A DNA stretch of 64,000 bases, taken from assembly GCA_000016765.1 (NCBI GenBank), contig CP000700.1, positions 186,001-250,000 of the forward strand, read 5' to 3'. Position numbers and translations under genes: made by a program. Shown here piece by piece: positions 1-8,242 of the stretch (within the stretch, counting starts at the first letter, position 1; each line of letters starts with the position of its first letter). This stretch comes from Rhizorhabdus wittichii RW1. Its GTDB lineage: Bacteria > Pseudomonadota > Alphaproteobacteria > Sphingomonadales > Sphingomonadaceae. Under the pieces are notes generated by a model. That model was not told the origin of the DNA, did not search any database, and saw only the letters and a program-made list of their open reading frames with translations.

Positions 1-982
1 GCTGCGTTGCAACCGGCACACCCGCGGCGCGCAGCCGGCCTGCAAGCGTCTGGCCCTCGGACGTCAACGGATCGATCTGGGCCTGGATGAGGGTCACGGG
101 CGGGAGACCGCGCAGGTTTGCCGCGACGAGATTGATGCGCGGATCGGTTGCGTCAGCCGGGCCGCGCGTCGTGTGATGGAGGAACCAGGCCATGGCCGCC
201 CGATTGAGCGGCATGGCATTCGCGTTTTCCTGATAGGAGGGGGTGTTGAGGTCGGAACCGGCGATCGGATAGATGGTCAATACATGCGCGGGCTTTTGCA
301 ACTTGGCATCGCGCGCGGCGATCGCGGTCGCGAGGGCGAGGTTGCCGCCGGCGCTTTCGCCCGCGAGCGCGATCTTGCGCGGGTCACCACCGATCTCGCC
401 GGCATGGCCGAGCGCCCAGCGGTATGCCGCGAGGGCGTCGTCGTGCTGAGCCGGGAATTTCGCCTCGGGCGCCTTGCGATATTCGACCGAGATCACGATC
501 GCGCGCGCTTCTCGGGCGAGGGCACGGGCCGAGGCATCATAGGTGTCGATGGTCGCGAGCACCCATCCGCCGCCATGGTAGTAGACGATGACGGGAAGGG
601 GACCTTGTGCGTCGGCCGGTCGATAGACCCGTGCTGGGATCGGACCCGCCCCGCCGGCTACCTGGATATCCTGCGTCGCGACGCCGGGTGGAGGCGCAAC
701 CGGGCGACCCTGCTTCTGGAGCACGGCCTTTACCCCGTCGGCGAAGCTCGGTTGCAGGCGCGCTTCGGCCGGACTGAGCGTGTGGTAGGGCCGCAGGCCA
801 AGCCCTTTCAAGGCATCGAGAACGGCCTGGTTGTCGGCGTCGACCTTGGCGCCGCTCGCCGGGATGCCCGGCTGGCCCTGCGCCGCCGCCGCCAAAACCG
901 GCGCCGCTACGGGCCCGAGCGCGGCGAAGGCAAGAGCCGCGGAGACAAGCGTGCCGGCGGCGAGCAAAGGCGCTTTACGCAT
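1..982 (-). CDS. Exported alpha/beta hydrolase, HSL-type esterase (3' end outside window)
   Basis: The reverse strand encodes 327 residues with no stop before the window edge, so the C-terminus is missing. The start at 982 gives a basic-hydrophobic N-terminus rich in Ala and Leu (residues 1-33) that looks like a signal peptide. The oxyanion motif HGGGW (about 135-139) and nucleophile elbow GESAGG (about 207-212) identify the hormone-sensitive-lipase branch of esterases, which hydrolyse small carboxyl esters. A later IDPL segment probably carries the catalytic Asp; the catalytic His lies beyond the window. Substrate unknown. The gene is divergent from the DUF4142 gene. Confidence 0.85.
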   Translation of the reverse strand, partial: MRKAPLLAAGTLVSAALAFAALGPVAAPVLAAAAQGQPGIPASGAKVDADNQAVLDALKGLGLRPYHTLSPAEARLQPSFADGVKAVLQKQGRPVAPPPGVATQDIQVAGGAGPIPARVYRPADAQGPLPVIVYYHGGGWVLATIDTYDASARALAREARAIVISVEYRKAPEAKFPAQHDDALAAYRWALGHAGEIGGDPRKIALAGESAGGNLALATAIAARDAKLQKPAHVLTIYPIAGSDLNTPSYQENANAMPLNRAAMAWFLHHTTRGPADATDPRINLVAANLRGLPPVTLIQAQIDPLTSEGQTLAGRLRAAGVPVATQ

Positions 983-1096
983 GAAAAGTGTTTCCCTGTT
1001 GCATGAAGTTGCGACAGGTGAACGGGCGCTGCGCACGCCCGTTCCCTAAGTCATTCCAGCTGCGGAAATAAATCATGTGCGAGTTGTCGCGCGGCA

Positions 1097-1121
1097 GGAA
1101 CTGCGGAACCGATCCGTCGTT
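1097..1121 (+). promoter_or_regulatory. Putative EcfG-type general-stress promoter
   Basis: GGAAC at 1097-1101 is followed after exactly 16 bases by CGTT at 1118-1121, which matches the alphaproteobacterial EcfG consensus. It lies 45 bases before the start of the DUF4142 gene, so that gene and the following dehydrogenase could belong to the general stress response. Assigned by pattern only. Confidence 0.5.
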
Positions 1122-1166
1122 CTCGAAAAACGCTGCTCAATGCAAAGCGCCGAAAAGGATGCTCCC

Positions 1167-1703
1167 ATGATTTCGACTTCCGCAAGGCTGCTCTGCCTCC
1201 TTTCGTTCGGACTGGCCGGCTCTGCCTTTGCCCAGAGCCCATCGAATCCCCCGCCGCCGACGCCCGCCTCCACCGGCGCGGCGATGCCCTATCTTCAGAT
1301 TGCCGGGGAAAGCGACGTCTACGAGGTGACCTCTAGCCAGATCGCGGTGCAGCGATCGCAGAACCCGCGCGTCCGCGCCTTTGCGTCGATGCTGATCGAT
1401 CACCATACGAAGACGACGAATGTCACGCTGACGCAGGCAAAGGCCGCCGGGCTTGTTCCGCCGCCGGCAGTCCTGGGGCAGGGCACGCGCGCCCAGATCG
1501 ACCAGCTCTATGCCGCGAGCCCGGCGGATTTCGACCGGATCTACATCGCGCAGCAAATCCCGGCGCACGAACAGGCGCTCGCGGTCCAGACCGCCTATGC
1601 GCAGACCGGCGACAAGGCGCCGCTGCGCACGGCCGCCACCGGTGCGATCCCGATCATCAAGCAGCACCTCGAGCATGCGCGTTCGCTCAAGAGCGGCCTG
1701 TGA
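1167..1703 (+). CDS. Exported DUF4142 family protein
   Basis: 178 residues. The start at 1167 is preferred over in-frame upstream starts because AAGGA sits upstream and it gives a clean signal peptide (MISTSARLLCLLSFGLAGSA, cut near AFAQ). The remainder is the helical DUF4142 fold with the typical pattern of a conserved Ser-Ala-Asn-like N-terminal helix and an AFASMLIDHHTKT segment around residues 70-85. DUF4142 proteins are periplasmic or outer-membrane associated, often stress induced, and biochemically uncharacterised. The stop overlaps a possible GTG upstream of the next gene, so the two are probably cotranscribed. Confidence 0.85.
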   Translation: MISTSARLLCLLSFGLAGSAFAQSPSNPPPPTPASTGAAMPYLQIAGESDVYEVTSSQIAVQRSQNPRVRAFASMLIDHHTKTTNVTLTQAKAAGLVPPPAVLGQGTRAQIDQLYAASPADFDRIYIAQQIPAHEQALAVQTAYAQTGDKAPLRTAATGAIPIIKQHLEHARSLKSGL

Positions 1704-1726
1704 AACCGATAAGCCAAGGAGAGACC

Positions 1727-3580
1727 GTGAAGCTCAGCGCTATCCTCGCCGGCACCTGCGCCGCACTCGCCCTGTCGACCGCCGCTTATGCGCAGCAGGG
1801 GGATGGCACCGACGTTCAGGTCGCGATCCATGTCTTCAAGCCGGACAAGGCCCCGGCGATACCCGAGCGGCTCGCCGGGCTCAAGACGCCTGCAGGTTTC
1901 ACGGTCACGACCTTCGCCACGGGCCTCAAGAATCCGCGGATCATTGCCGTGGCGCCCAATGGCGGGATCTATGTCAGCCGGCGCGAGCAGGGCGACGTCG
2001 TACTCCTGAAGGACGCCGACGGAAATGGCGTGGCCGATGGGCCGCCGGTGGTCGTTGCGAACCGCCCGAGCGCCCACGGCCTCGCGATCAAGGACAACAA
2101 GCTCTACATCGCGACGGTGAAGGAGATTTTCGTCGCCGACATCCGGCCCGACGGCATGCTCGGACCGCTCCAGATGATCGTCGGCGACTTGCCCGATGGC
2201 GGCCAGCACCCCAATCGGACGATGGCCTTCGGACCTGACGGCATGCTCTATGTGAGCGTGGGCTCCACCTGCAATGCGTGCAACGAGAGCAATCCTGAAA
2301 ACGCATCGATCCTGCGTGTCTCGCCCGATGGGAAGACCCGGACGATCTTCGCCCGTAATCTGCGCAACACGATCGGCTTCGGCTGGCATCCGGCGACCGG
2401 CGAGCTGTGGGGAATGGACCACGGCATCGACGATCTCGGCGACGACCAACAGCCCGAAGAGCTGAACCGCATCGAGCAGGGCAAGCAATATGGCTGGCCT
2501 CATGCCTTCGGCGCTGGCGCGATCCACCCCCAGACGACCCCGCCCGGGGAGATCACCAAGGCCCAGTGGCTTGCGGCAAGCACGCCGATGGTGCTCGGCT
2601 ACACCGCGCACGCCGCGCCGATGAGCCTCGTCTTCTATTCGGGCGGCAATTTCCCGGCCGAGTTCCAGAACGATGCCTTCGTTGCGATGCGCGGATCATG
2701 GAACCGCAAACCGGCCTCGGGCTACGAGATCGTACGGATCCGCTTCCAGAACGGTCAGCCGCAACGCTTCGAGCCCTTTGTCACGGGTTTCCTGACCGAC
2801 GACGGGACGCGCCATATCGCCCGTCCCGTTGGCCTCGCCATGCTGAAGGACGGCTCGCTGCTCCTTTCGGACGATGGCAATGGCACGATTTTCCGCGTTG
2901 CCTACACGGGCGGGGCCGCAGCCCCCACCGCAGCAGCCGTGCCGCCCGCGCAGCCAATGCTTGCGCAGGCCGCCAAGGGTGTGGGGGTCCCGCTGGTACT
3001 CGACCGGCCCGAGACGGCTGGTGCCCGCGGCCGGATTGCGGTGCGTTCGCCCGCCATCGCGCCGCAGGCGCTGATCCCTGAACGCTATAGCGAATATGCC
3101 GATGCGGTGTCGCCGCCGCTTGCGTGGGATCCCGTGCCCGGCGCGCAGTCCTATGTGCTCATCATGGAGGACCCGGACTCGCTGCCGATCAATCCGTTCG
3201 TCCATTGGGTCGCCTGGAATATTCCGCCCTCGACGACCAGCCTTCCCGAAGGTCTGCAGGAGCAGGAGCGGCTGACCTTGCCGGATGGCATGATGCAAGG
3301 GCGCAACAGCCGAAATACGCCCGGATATTTCGGCCCGCAGCCGCCGGTCGGTGACCCCGCGCATCGCTACGCATTCCAGGTGCTGGCGCTAGACAAGGCC
3401 CTCGATCTGCCGATCGGCGCAGACCGCGATCAGGTGCTTGCCGCCGCGCAGGGCCACGTCATCGCCAAGGGCTCGCTCGTGGGCCGCTACCGCCAGGCCG
3501 AGAAGCCGCCGAAGTCGGGCGTCCTGCCCGCGGGCGTCGCCAAGACGGTCGGAACCAAGATGCCCGCGACCCGCCGCTGA
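1727..3580 (+). CDS. Exported PQQ-type sugar/sorbosone dehydrogenase fused to a PEBP (YbhB-like) domain
   Basis: 617 residues. The GTG at 1727 is chosen over the GTG at 1700 because AAGGAG lies 6 bases ahead and a signal peptide starts there (MKLSAILAGTCAALALSTAA). Residues about 50-400 form a six-bladed propeller of the soluble glucose/L-sorbosone dehydrogenase type, with blade motifs such as HGLAIKDNKLYIAT, FGPDGMLYVSVGS and GWPHAFGAG. Residues about 436-590 are a Raf-kinase-inhibitor-like PEBP domain (PPLAWDPVPGAQSY, MEDPD, FVHWVAWNIP, NTPGYFGPQPP). The family would oxidise a sugar or lactol with PQQ in the periplasm; substrate is not predictable. The two-domain fusion is unusual, since YbhB-like domains are normally separate proteins. 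Confidence 0.82.
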   Translation: MKLSAILAGTCAALALSTAAYAQQGDGTDVQVAIHVFKPDKAPAIPERLAGLKTPAGFTVTTFATGLKNPRIIAVAPNGGIYVSRREQGDVVLLKDADGNGVADGPPVVVANRPSAHGLAIKDNKLYIATVKEIFVADIRPDGMLGPLQMIVGDLPDGGQHPNRTMAFGPDGMLYVSVGSTCNACNESNPENASILRVSPDGKTRTIFARNLRNTIGFGWHPATGELWGMDHGIDDLGDDQQPEELNRIEQGKQYGWPHAFGAGAIHPQTTPPGEITKAQWLAASTPMVLGYTAHAAPMSLVFYSGGNFPAEFQNDAFVAMRGSWNRKPASGYEIVRIRFQNGQPQRFEPFVTGFLTDDGTRHIARPVGLAMLKDGSLLLSDDGNGTIFRVAYTGGAAAPTAAAVPPAQPMLAQAAKGVGVPLVLDRPETAGARGRIAVRSPAIAPQALIPERYSEYADAVSPPLAWDPVPGAQSYVLIMEDPDSLPINPFVHWVAWNIPPSTTSLPEGLQEQERLTLPDGMMQGRNSRNTPGYFGPQPPVGDPAHRYAFQVLALDKALDLPIGADRDQVLAAAQGHVIAKGSLVGRYRQAEKPPKSGVLPAGVAKTVGTKMPATRR

Positions 3581-3594
3581 CGACCGAACGAGAG

Positions 3595-3621
3595 GCTGGT
3601 GCGCGGTGCGCACCGGCTTTT
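3595..3621 (+). terminator. Rho-independent terminator after the PQQ dehydrogenase gene
   Basis: A GC-rich hairpin (GGTGCGC, loop GGT, GCGCACC, with further outer pairs) starts 15 bases after the stop codon and is followed directly by TTTT. This is a standard intrinsic terminator and closes the DUF4142-dehydrogenase unit. Confidence 0.7.
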
Positions 3622-3732
3622 CCGCTGCGGCTAATTTCCCTCGGTTTGAAGGTCCGGTCGTTTCGGCGACGTGTCGGTTAACCGCTCACCGGACGCGGTC
3701 CGATGAGAACTGGCCCGTGACGTGATGCTCCG

Positions 3733-3758
3733 GGAACGCCCGCGTTTGACACGACGTT
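3733..3758 (+). promoter_or_regulatory. Putative EcfG-type promoter upstream of the DUF6894 gene
   Basis: GGAAC at 3733-3737 and CGTT at 3755-3758 are separated by 17 bases, within the accepted EcfG spacing. It lies about 70 bases upstream of the DUF6894 start. Confidence 0.4.
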
Positions 3759-3827
3759 GCACGGACAAAGGCCGAAGATGACAGATGCTCCGCAACTTCT
3801 TGGCCCGATGCAGGACATACCTCGACC

Positions 3828-4097
3828 ATGCCACTCTACTTTTTCGACATCTACAATGACGAAACGACCGAGGATGATAACGGCATCGAACTTGCCGATA
3901 GCGAGGCGGCGCTGAAGCGCGCCCGCGCCGAGGCGCAGAACCTGGCTGCAGAATCCATCCGCGAGCACGGCCATCTCATCCTCGATCACCGCATCGTGGT
4001 GCGCGACGGGAATGGCGCGACGATCGGCGAGGTTCGTTTCGACGAGGCGGTCGAAGTGCGCCAAAGCGGCGGCAAGAGCGAGCCTCGACGATCATAA
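3828..4097 (+). CDS. DUF6894 family protein
   Basis: 89 residues, beginning MPLYFFDIYND, the hallmark of the small DUF6894 proteins common in rhizobia and sphingomonads (YFF/YYF near the N-terminus, a central D.EGIEL-like acidic stretch, then a helix with AR.EA, ending in a V.D..G..I..V strand). Function unknown. It is preceded by a possible stress promoter. A longer frame on the opposite strand covers the same bases but has no recognisable content. Confidence 0.75.
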   Translation: MPLYFFDIYNDETTEDDNGIELADSEAALKRARAEAQNLAAESIREHGHLILDHRIVVRDGNGATIGEVRFDEAVEVRQSGGKSEPRRS

Positions 4098-4275
4098 ACG
4101 GCCCGCCACCGGCCGCGATGGGCTGGACCGGGAATTCCGATGCCGGCGCGGAAGAGCGCCCGCGCTGCTCCGGCAGCCTGACGCACGGTGAGGGTACAGA
4201 GCAAAACCAGCGGGAACCCCCCACGCTCTTTCGGGATTTCGGACAGCGCCAGCAACGAGCGGACGTGTTTGTCAG

Positions 4276-5391
4276 ATGGATCCACGTTTCAGTTTTGACC
4301 GAATGATCGACGAGGCCACGCATTGGATCGGGGCCAACTGGCTCGAGATCGCGATTGCCACCGCCGCGGGCGCGGCGATCTATCTGCTGCTCAACCTTGT
4401 GCGCGGATGGAGTGTAAAACTGTGCCAGCGGGGCGAAGGCGCGGCGAGCTGGTACAGTATCCTGGGGCGAGCCTTCGGACGTACCGGGCAGATCTTCATG
4501 ATCCTTGTCGCCGCCCGGCTCGTAGTGGGATACGCCGACGCACCGGCCTGGCTGACTACCACGGTCGCCACTTTGTTCACGATCTCCGCGGTATTCCAGG
4601 GCGCGCTATGGGCCCGAGAAGTCGTCTTCGGAGCGATCGAGCATCGCATGCGCGACCAGGAGCATAACAGTCGGGCACTCATGAGCGCCCTTGGCATCAT
4701 ACGGCTCCTTGTGACGATCTCCCTCTTCGCGATCGCGCTCGTGGTGGTGCTGAGCAATCTGGGGGTGAACGTCACCGGGCTGGTTACGGGCCTTGGGATT
4801 GGCGGCATCGCGATTGGCCTCGCGGCACAAGGCATTTTCGCCGACTTGTTCGCAGCGCTCGCCATTCTTTTCGACCGCCCGTTTCGCATTGGCGATTCCA
4901 TTTCCTATGACAAGGGCGCCGGCTCGGGGACAGTTGAATCGATCGGTCTCAAGTCGACGCGGATTCGCGGCGGGCCCGGCGAAGAGCGGATTATCGCGAA
5001 CAAGAAGCTGCTGGACTTCGAAATCCTCAACACGACCCGACGCCTGCGCAACCGTTTCAAGTTCGAGTTTGTGATTGGGTACGCTGCGGCGCCGGAAGTC
5101 ATCCTCAAGATACCGGGTCTGCTGAAGGACGCGGTCGAAAGCGAAGGCTACACCCTCATACATGGCGGGGTGAACGGCTTCGTCTCAAGCGGCATCAGCT
5201 ACGACGTCGAGTTCGAGTCGAAAGAAGCAGACTTCCCGGCCGATGCACGAGACAGGGTGACCGCGGCGATACTGTCGCGCTTTCGCGATAATGACATCAG
5301 CTTCGCTTACCCGACCCAGGTGAACTTGCTCGCCGAGAAGACGAAGCCAGACCCGCCCGCGCAGGTCAGGGAAGAGAGCGGACGGGCGTGA
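4276..5391 (+). CDS. Mechanosensitive ion channel, MscS family
   Basis: 371 residues. There are about four N-terminal membrane helices (around 18-40, 70-90, 97-118 and 135-158), then the pore-lining helix VTGLVTGLGIGGIAIGLAA running into the MscS beta domain (ALAILFDRPFRIGDSI) and the cytoplasmic alpha-beta domain ending near residue 355. Channels of this family open under membrane tension and release osmolytes on hypo-osmotic shock. The extra N-terminal helices place it among the larger MscS-like channels (YbiO/YnaI style) rather than minimal MscS. No obvious operon partner; it converges with the SDR gene. Confidence 0.88.
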   Translation: MDPRFSFDRMIDEATHWIGANWLEIAIATAAGAAIYLLLNLVRGWSVKLCQRGEGAASWYSILGRAFGRTGQIFMILVAARLVVGYADAPAWLTTTVATLFTISAVFQGALWAREVVFGAIEHRMRDQEHNSRALMSALGIIRLLVTISLFAIALVVVLSNLGVNVTGLVTGLGIGGIAIGLAAQGIFADLFAALAILFDRPFRIGDSISYDKGAGSGTVESIGLKSTRIRGGPGEERIIANKKLLDFEILNTTRRLRNRFKFEFVIGYAAAPEVILKIPGLLKDAVESEGYTLIHGGVNGFVSSGISYDVEFESKEADFPADARDRVTAAILSRFRDNDISFAYPTQVNLLAEKTKPDPPAQVREESGRA

Positions 5392-5599
5392 CGGCGGCCG
5401 GCAACGCGCGCGGGTGACGTATCGCGCCAGGGGAACGCCGGCTCTTGGCGAGATTCGTCGCGCAACGACCGCAAAAGTCTCGCCAGCTGTGCCTGGCTCG
5501 CGCAGCCTTCGAGCAGGCGGTATCGTCACTCTCTAGGCCTTGGGCGCATGGGCCAGGTGTCTATCCTGAAACCGCTTGAGTTCGGTTCCAGCGTTTGCC

Positions 5600-6451
5600 T
5601 TAACCGTTCACGATCGTGCCGCCGTTGGGATGCAGGACTTGCCCTGACATGTAGCTGGAGTCGTCGCAGGCGAGGAACAGGAAGGCGGGGGCGACCTCGT
5701 TGGGCTGTCCGGGCCGGCCCATCGGGGTGTTCTCGCCAAAATGCTCGAGCTTCTCCGGGCTGGCGCCGCCGCAGGGGTTGAGCGGGGTCCAGATTGGTCC
5801 CGGCGCCACCGCATTGACGCGAATGCCGTCGCCGACGAGGTTCTCGGACAGCGAGCGGGTGAAGGCGGTGATGGCGCCCTTGGTTGAACTGTAGTCGAGC
5901 AGCTCCTTTGAACCCTGGTACATGGTGACCGAGGTGCAGTTGATGATGGCCGCGCCCTCCTTGAGATGCGGCCGCGCCGCCTGGACGAGGAAAAACATCC
6001 CGAAGATGTTGGTCTGGAACGTGCGCCGTAGCTGTTCCTCGGTAATGTCGGTGATGTCCTTGTCGGGATGCTGCTCGCCGGCATTGTTGACCAGGATGTC
6101 GATTTTGCCGAACGCGCTGAGCGTCTCGGCGACGATCCGCTCCGAAGTATCCTTTTCTCCGATATCGCCTCGGATGGTGATCGCCTGGCGGCCTTCAGCC
6201 TCGACGATGCGCTTCGTCTCGGCGGCGTCGTCATCTTCGCACAGATAAGCGATCGCGATGTCGGCGCCTTCCCGGGCATAGAGAGCCGCCACCGCCCGGC
6301 CGATCCCGCTGTCAGCACCGGTTATGATCGCGACCTTGCCCGCGAGGCGATCGGAACCCTTGTAGCGCGGTTGCCACTCTGGCCGCGGATCGAGACCGCT
6401 CTCGTGACCCGGAAGCGCATCTTCGTGAATCATCCCCTGGGTATCGCTCAT
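5600..6451 (-). CDS. SDR-family oxidoreductase, YghA-like
   Basis: 283 residues. The start at 6451 is chosen because GAAGGAG lies 6 bases upstream; a second ATG two codons earlier would abut the ribosome site. The N-terminal extension (DPRPEWQPRYKGSDRLAGK) before the Rossmann motif TGADSGIGR is typical of the YghA/Ytb group of general-stress SDRs. The active site is S in CTSVTMY plus YSSTK, and the C-terminal GGTIVNG ending is usual. The enzyme is expected to be an NAD(P)-dependent reductase of small carbonyls. A weak EcfG-like box (AGAAC-N16-CGTT) lies about 160 bases upstream. Confidence 0.87.
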   Translation of the reverse strand: MSDTQGMIHEDALPGHESGLDPRPEWQPRYKGSDRLAGKVAIITGADSGIGRAVAALYAREGADIAIAYLCEDDDAAETKRIVEAEGRQAITIRGDIGEKDTSERIVAETLSAFGKIDILVNNAGEQHPDKDITDITEEQLRRTFQTNIFGMFFLVQAARPHLKEGAAIINCTSVTMYQGSKELLDYSSTKGAITAFTRSLSENLVGDGIRVNAVAPGPIWTPLNPCGGASPEKLEHFGENTPMGRPGQPNEVAPAFLFLACDDSSYMSGQVLHPNGGTIVNG

Positions 6452-6719
6452 GGACATCTCCTTCTCACAAGAGAACTCGCCCACCGCGGATCGGTTCTTC
6501 GCCTTGGCGACGGAGCGAAACATTAGGAGCCCAGGCGCCGGTACAGGATGGAGGAAGCCACCGGGACGACGACGCGGCGAGGCGCCGTCATCGCGAGAAT
6601 TCATCCCGGGCAACGCCATTCATGGTTGCGCGTTCTCGTCCCTGTGCCTCGAGGCATTCGAGGAACCCATCCTGAACGGTCGCGCACCGGGAAGGCGCAG
6701 ATCAGCAGGAGATTATCGC

Positions 6720-7520
6720 ATGACCGACATCGTCTTCGTCCACGGCATGTTCCAGAACCCCAAAAGCTGGGAAAACTGGATCCGTATGTTCATCGACAAG
6801 GGGTACAACTGCCACGCCCCGGCCTGGCCGCTGCATGAAGGTGATCCGCGCTCGCTGCGCGATAATCCGCCGCCGGGTCTGGGCGAACTTCGCCTCAAGG
6901 ATGTCATCGCATCTATCGAGGCTACGGTGCATGGCCTCGACCGCCCGGTGATGATCGGCCATTCGGTGGGCGGTCTCATTACCCAGATCCTGTTGAGCCG
7001 GGGACTGCTGTCGGCTGGGGTGGCGATCGATTCCGTCGCGCCCAATGCCATGGTCGACTTCGACTGGGGCTTTCTCAAGAACAGCGCGATCATCGCCAAC
7101 CCGCTGAAGGGTGACGAACCGATCTACATGGATGCCAAGACCTTCCACGGCGCATTCGCCAACAGTTTGAGCGAAGGGGAGGCAGAGCGCGCGTTCGAAG
7201 CGACGGCGACGCATGACAGCCGCAATATCCTGCGCGACTGTATGGGAGAGGATGGCCGGATCGATCTCGACGCGCCGCACGCGCCCCTGCTGCTGATCGG
7301 CGGTGAGGAGGACGAGATCATCCCGGCGCATCTGACCGAGAAGAATCACAGCGCCTATAAGGATGAGGGGAGCGTTGCGGAGTTCGTGTCCTTTACAGGC
7401 CGGAGCCACTTCATCTGCAACGAGCCCGGCTGGGAAGAGGTCGCGCGGACGGCGCTCCAGTTCATCGAGCGCAACGGCGTCCGTGCCGGATCTGGCGCCC
7501 GCAGCATTGAACCGATGTGA
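6720..7520 (+). CDS. Alpha/beta hydrolase
   Basis: 266 residues. The start at 6720 follows AGGAG by about 10 bases and gives MTDIVFVHGMFQNPKSWENW, the usual beginning of the fold with an HGMF oxyanion loop. The nucleophile is the Ser in GHSVGG, the acid is probably in GGEEDEIIP, and the His lies in FTGRSHFI. Substrate unknown: the family includes lipases, lactonases and dehalogenase-like enzymes, and it lacks the tryptophans that would mark a haloalkane dehalogenase. Divergent from the SDR gene across a 268-base region. Confidence 0.8.
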   Translation: MTDIVFVHGMFQNPKSWENWIRMFIDKGYNCHAPAWPLHEGDPRSLRDNPPPGLGELRLKDVIASIEATVHGLDRPVMIGHSVGGLITQILLSRGLLSAGVAIDSVAPNAMVDFDWGFLKNSAIIANPLKGDEPIYMDAKTFHGAFANSLSEGEAERAFEATATHDSRNILRDCMGEDGRIDLDAPHAPLLLIGGEEDEIIPAHLTEKNHSAYKDEGSVAEFVSFTGRSHFICNEPGWEEVARTALQFIERNGVRAGSGARSIEPM

Positions 7521-7630
7521 TTTGACGGGTGAGGGGCTGTCTCGTTGAGATCGGCCCTTCTCTTGTCCGACGGTCGCGGAGGGCCGGGCGAGCCCTTCTG
7601 CCGATCATCAAGGACGATCCTTGGTGCCTC

Positions 7631-8242
7631 TCAGGATAGCCGCGCGATCGTGACCATCCGCACGAGGTCGGACAGGGTCTTTGCCTGCATTTTCATCATG
7701 ACATTGGCGCGGTAGACCTCGACCGTCCTCGCGCTGATCTCCAGGTCATAGGCGATCGCCTTGTTCGCCTGGCCCGCGACGAGGCCGTCCATGACCTCGC
7801 GCTCGCGCGGGCTGAGCGTGGCGATGCGGTCGAGGATGGCCTGCCTTTCCGTGGCGGAGGCGGCATCTCCCGCGGTGCGAGCCAGCGCGTTGCGGATCGC
7901 GCTCAGCATGACCTCGTCATCGAACGGCTTTTCGATGAAGTCCGCCACGCCGGCTTTCATCGCCTGGATCGCCAGCGGGACGTCGGCATGCCCGGTCACG
8001 ACGATGACAGGGACTCCTGCGCCCCCGTGCTGCAGCTTTTCGGCCAGCTCGATGCCGGTCATCCCCGGCATGCGCACGTCGGTCACGAGGCAGGCGCCGG
8101 CGAGAGGCGGCGATGATTTGAGAAAGGCGTCGGCCGAAGCATAGGAGCGCACCCGTATCCCCGCCACATCGAGGAGAAATTCCAGCGAATGCCGGACGCT
8201 ATCGTCGTCATCGATCACATAAACAATCGGATCACTCGCCAT
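7631..8242 (-). CDS. fixJ: FixJ-like two-component response regulator
   Basis: 203 residues. The receiver domain has the acidic pair in VIDDDDSVR, phosphoacceptor Asp near 55 ([10 protein letters not shown]), the Thr in VTGHAD and Lys near 105 (IEKPFDD). A LuxR/FixJ helix-turn-helix follows ([19 protein letters not shown] to [11 protein letters not shown], about 141-192). The start at 8242 overlaps the end of the kinase gene by 11 bases, so the two are translationally coupled. In rhizobia FixJ activates microaerobic genes through FixK; here the divergent alternative oxidase is the nearest candidate target. Confidence 0.85.
   Translation of the reverse strand: MASDPIVYVIDDDDSVRHSLEFLLDVAGIRVRSYASADAFLKSSPPLAGACLVTDVRMPGMTGIELAEKLQHGGAGVPVIVVTGHADVPLAIQAMKAGVADFIEKPFDDEVMLSAIRNALARTAGDAASATERQAILDRIATLSPREREVMDGLVAGQANKAIAYDLEISARTVEVYRANVMMKMQAKTLSDLVRMVTIARLS

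Noticed and set aside
173-1006. 277-codon + strand frame
   Set aside because: Antisense to the esterase with HGGGW and GESAGG motifs and signal peptide.
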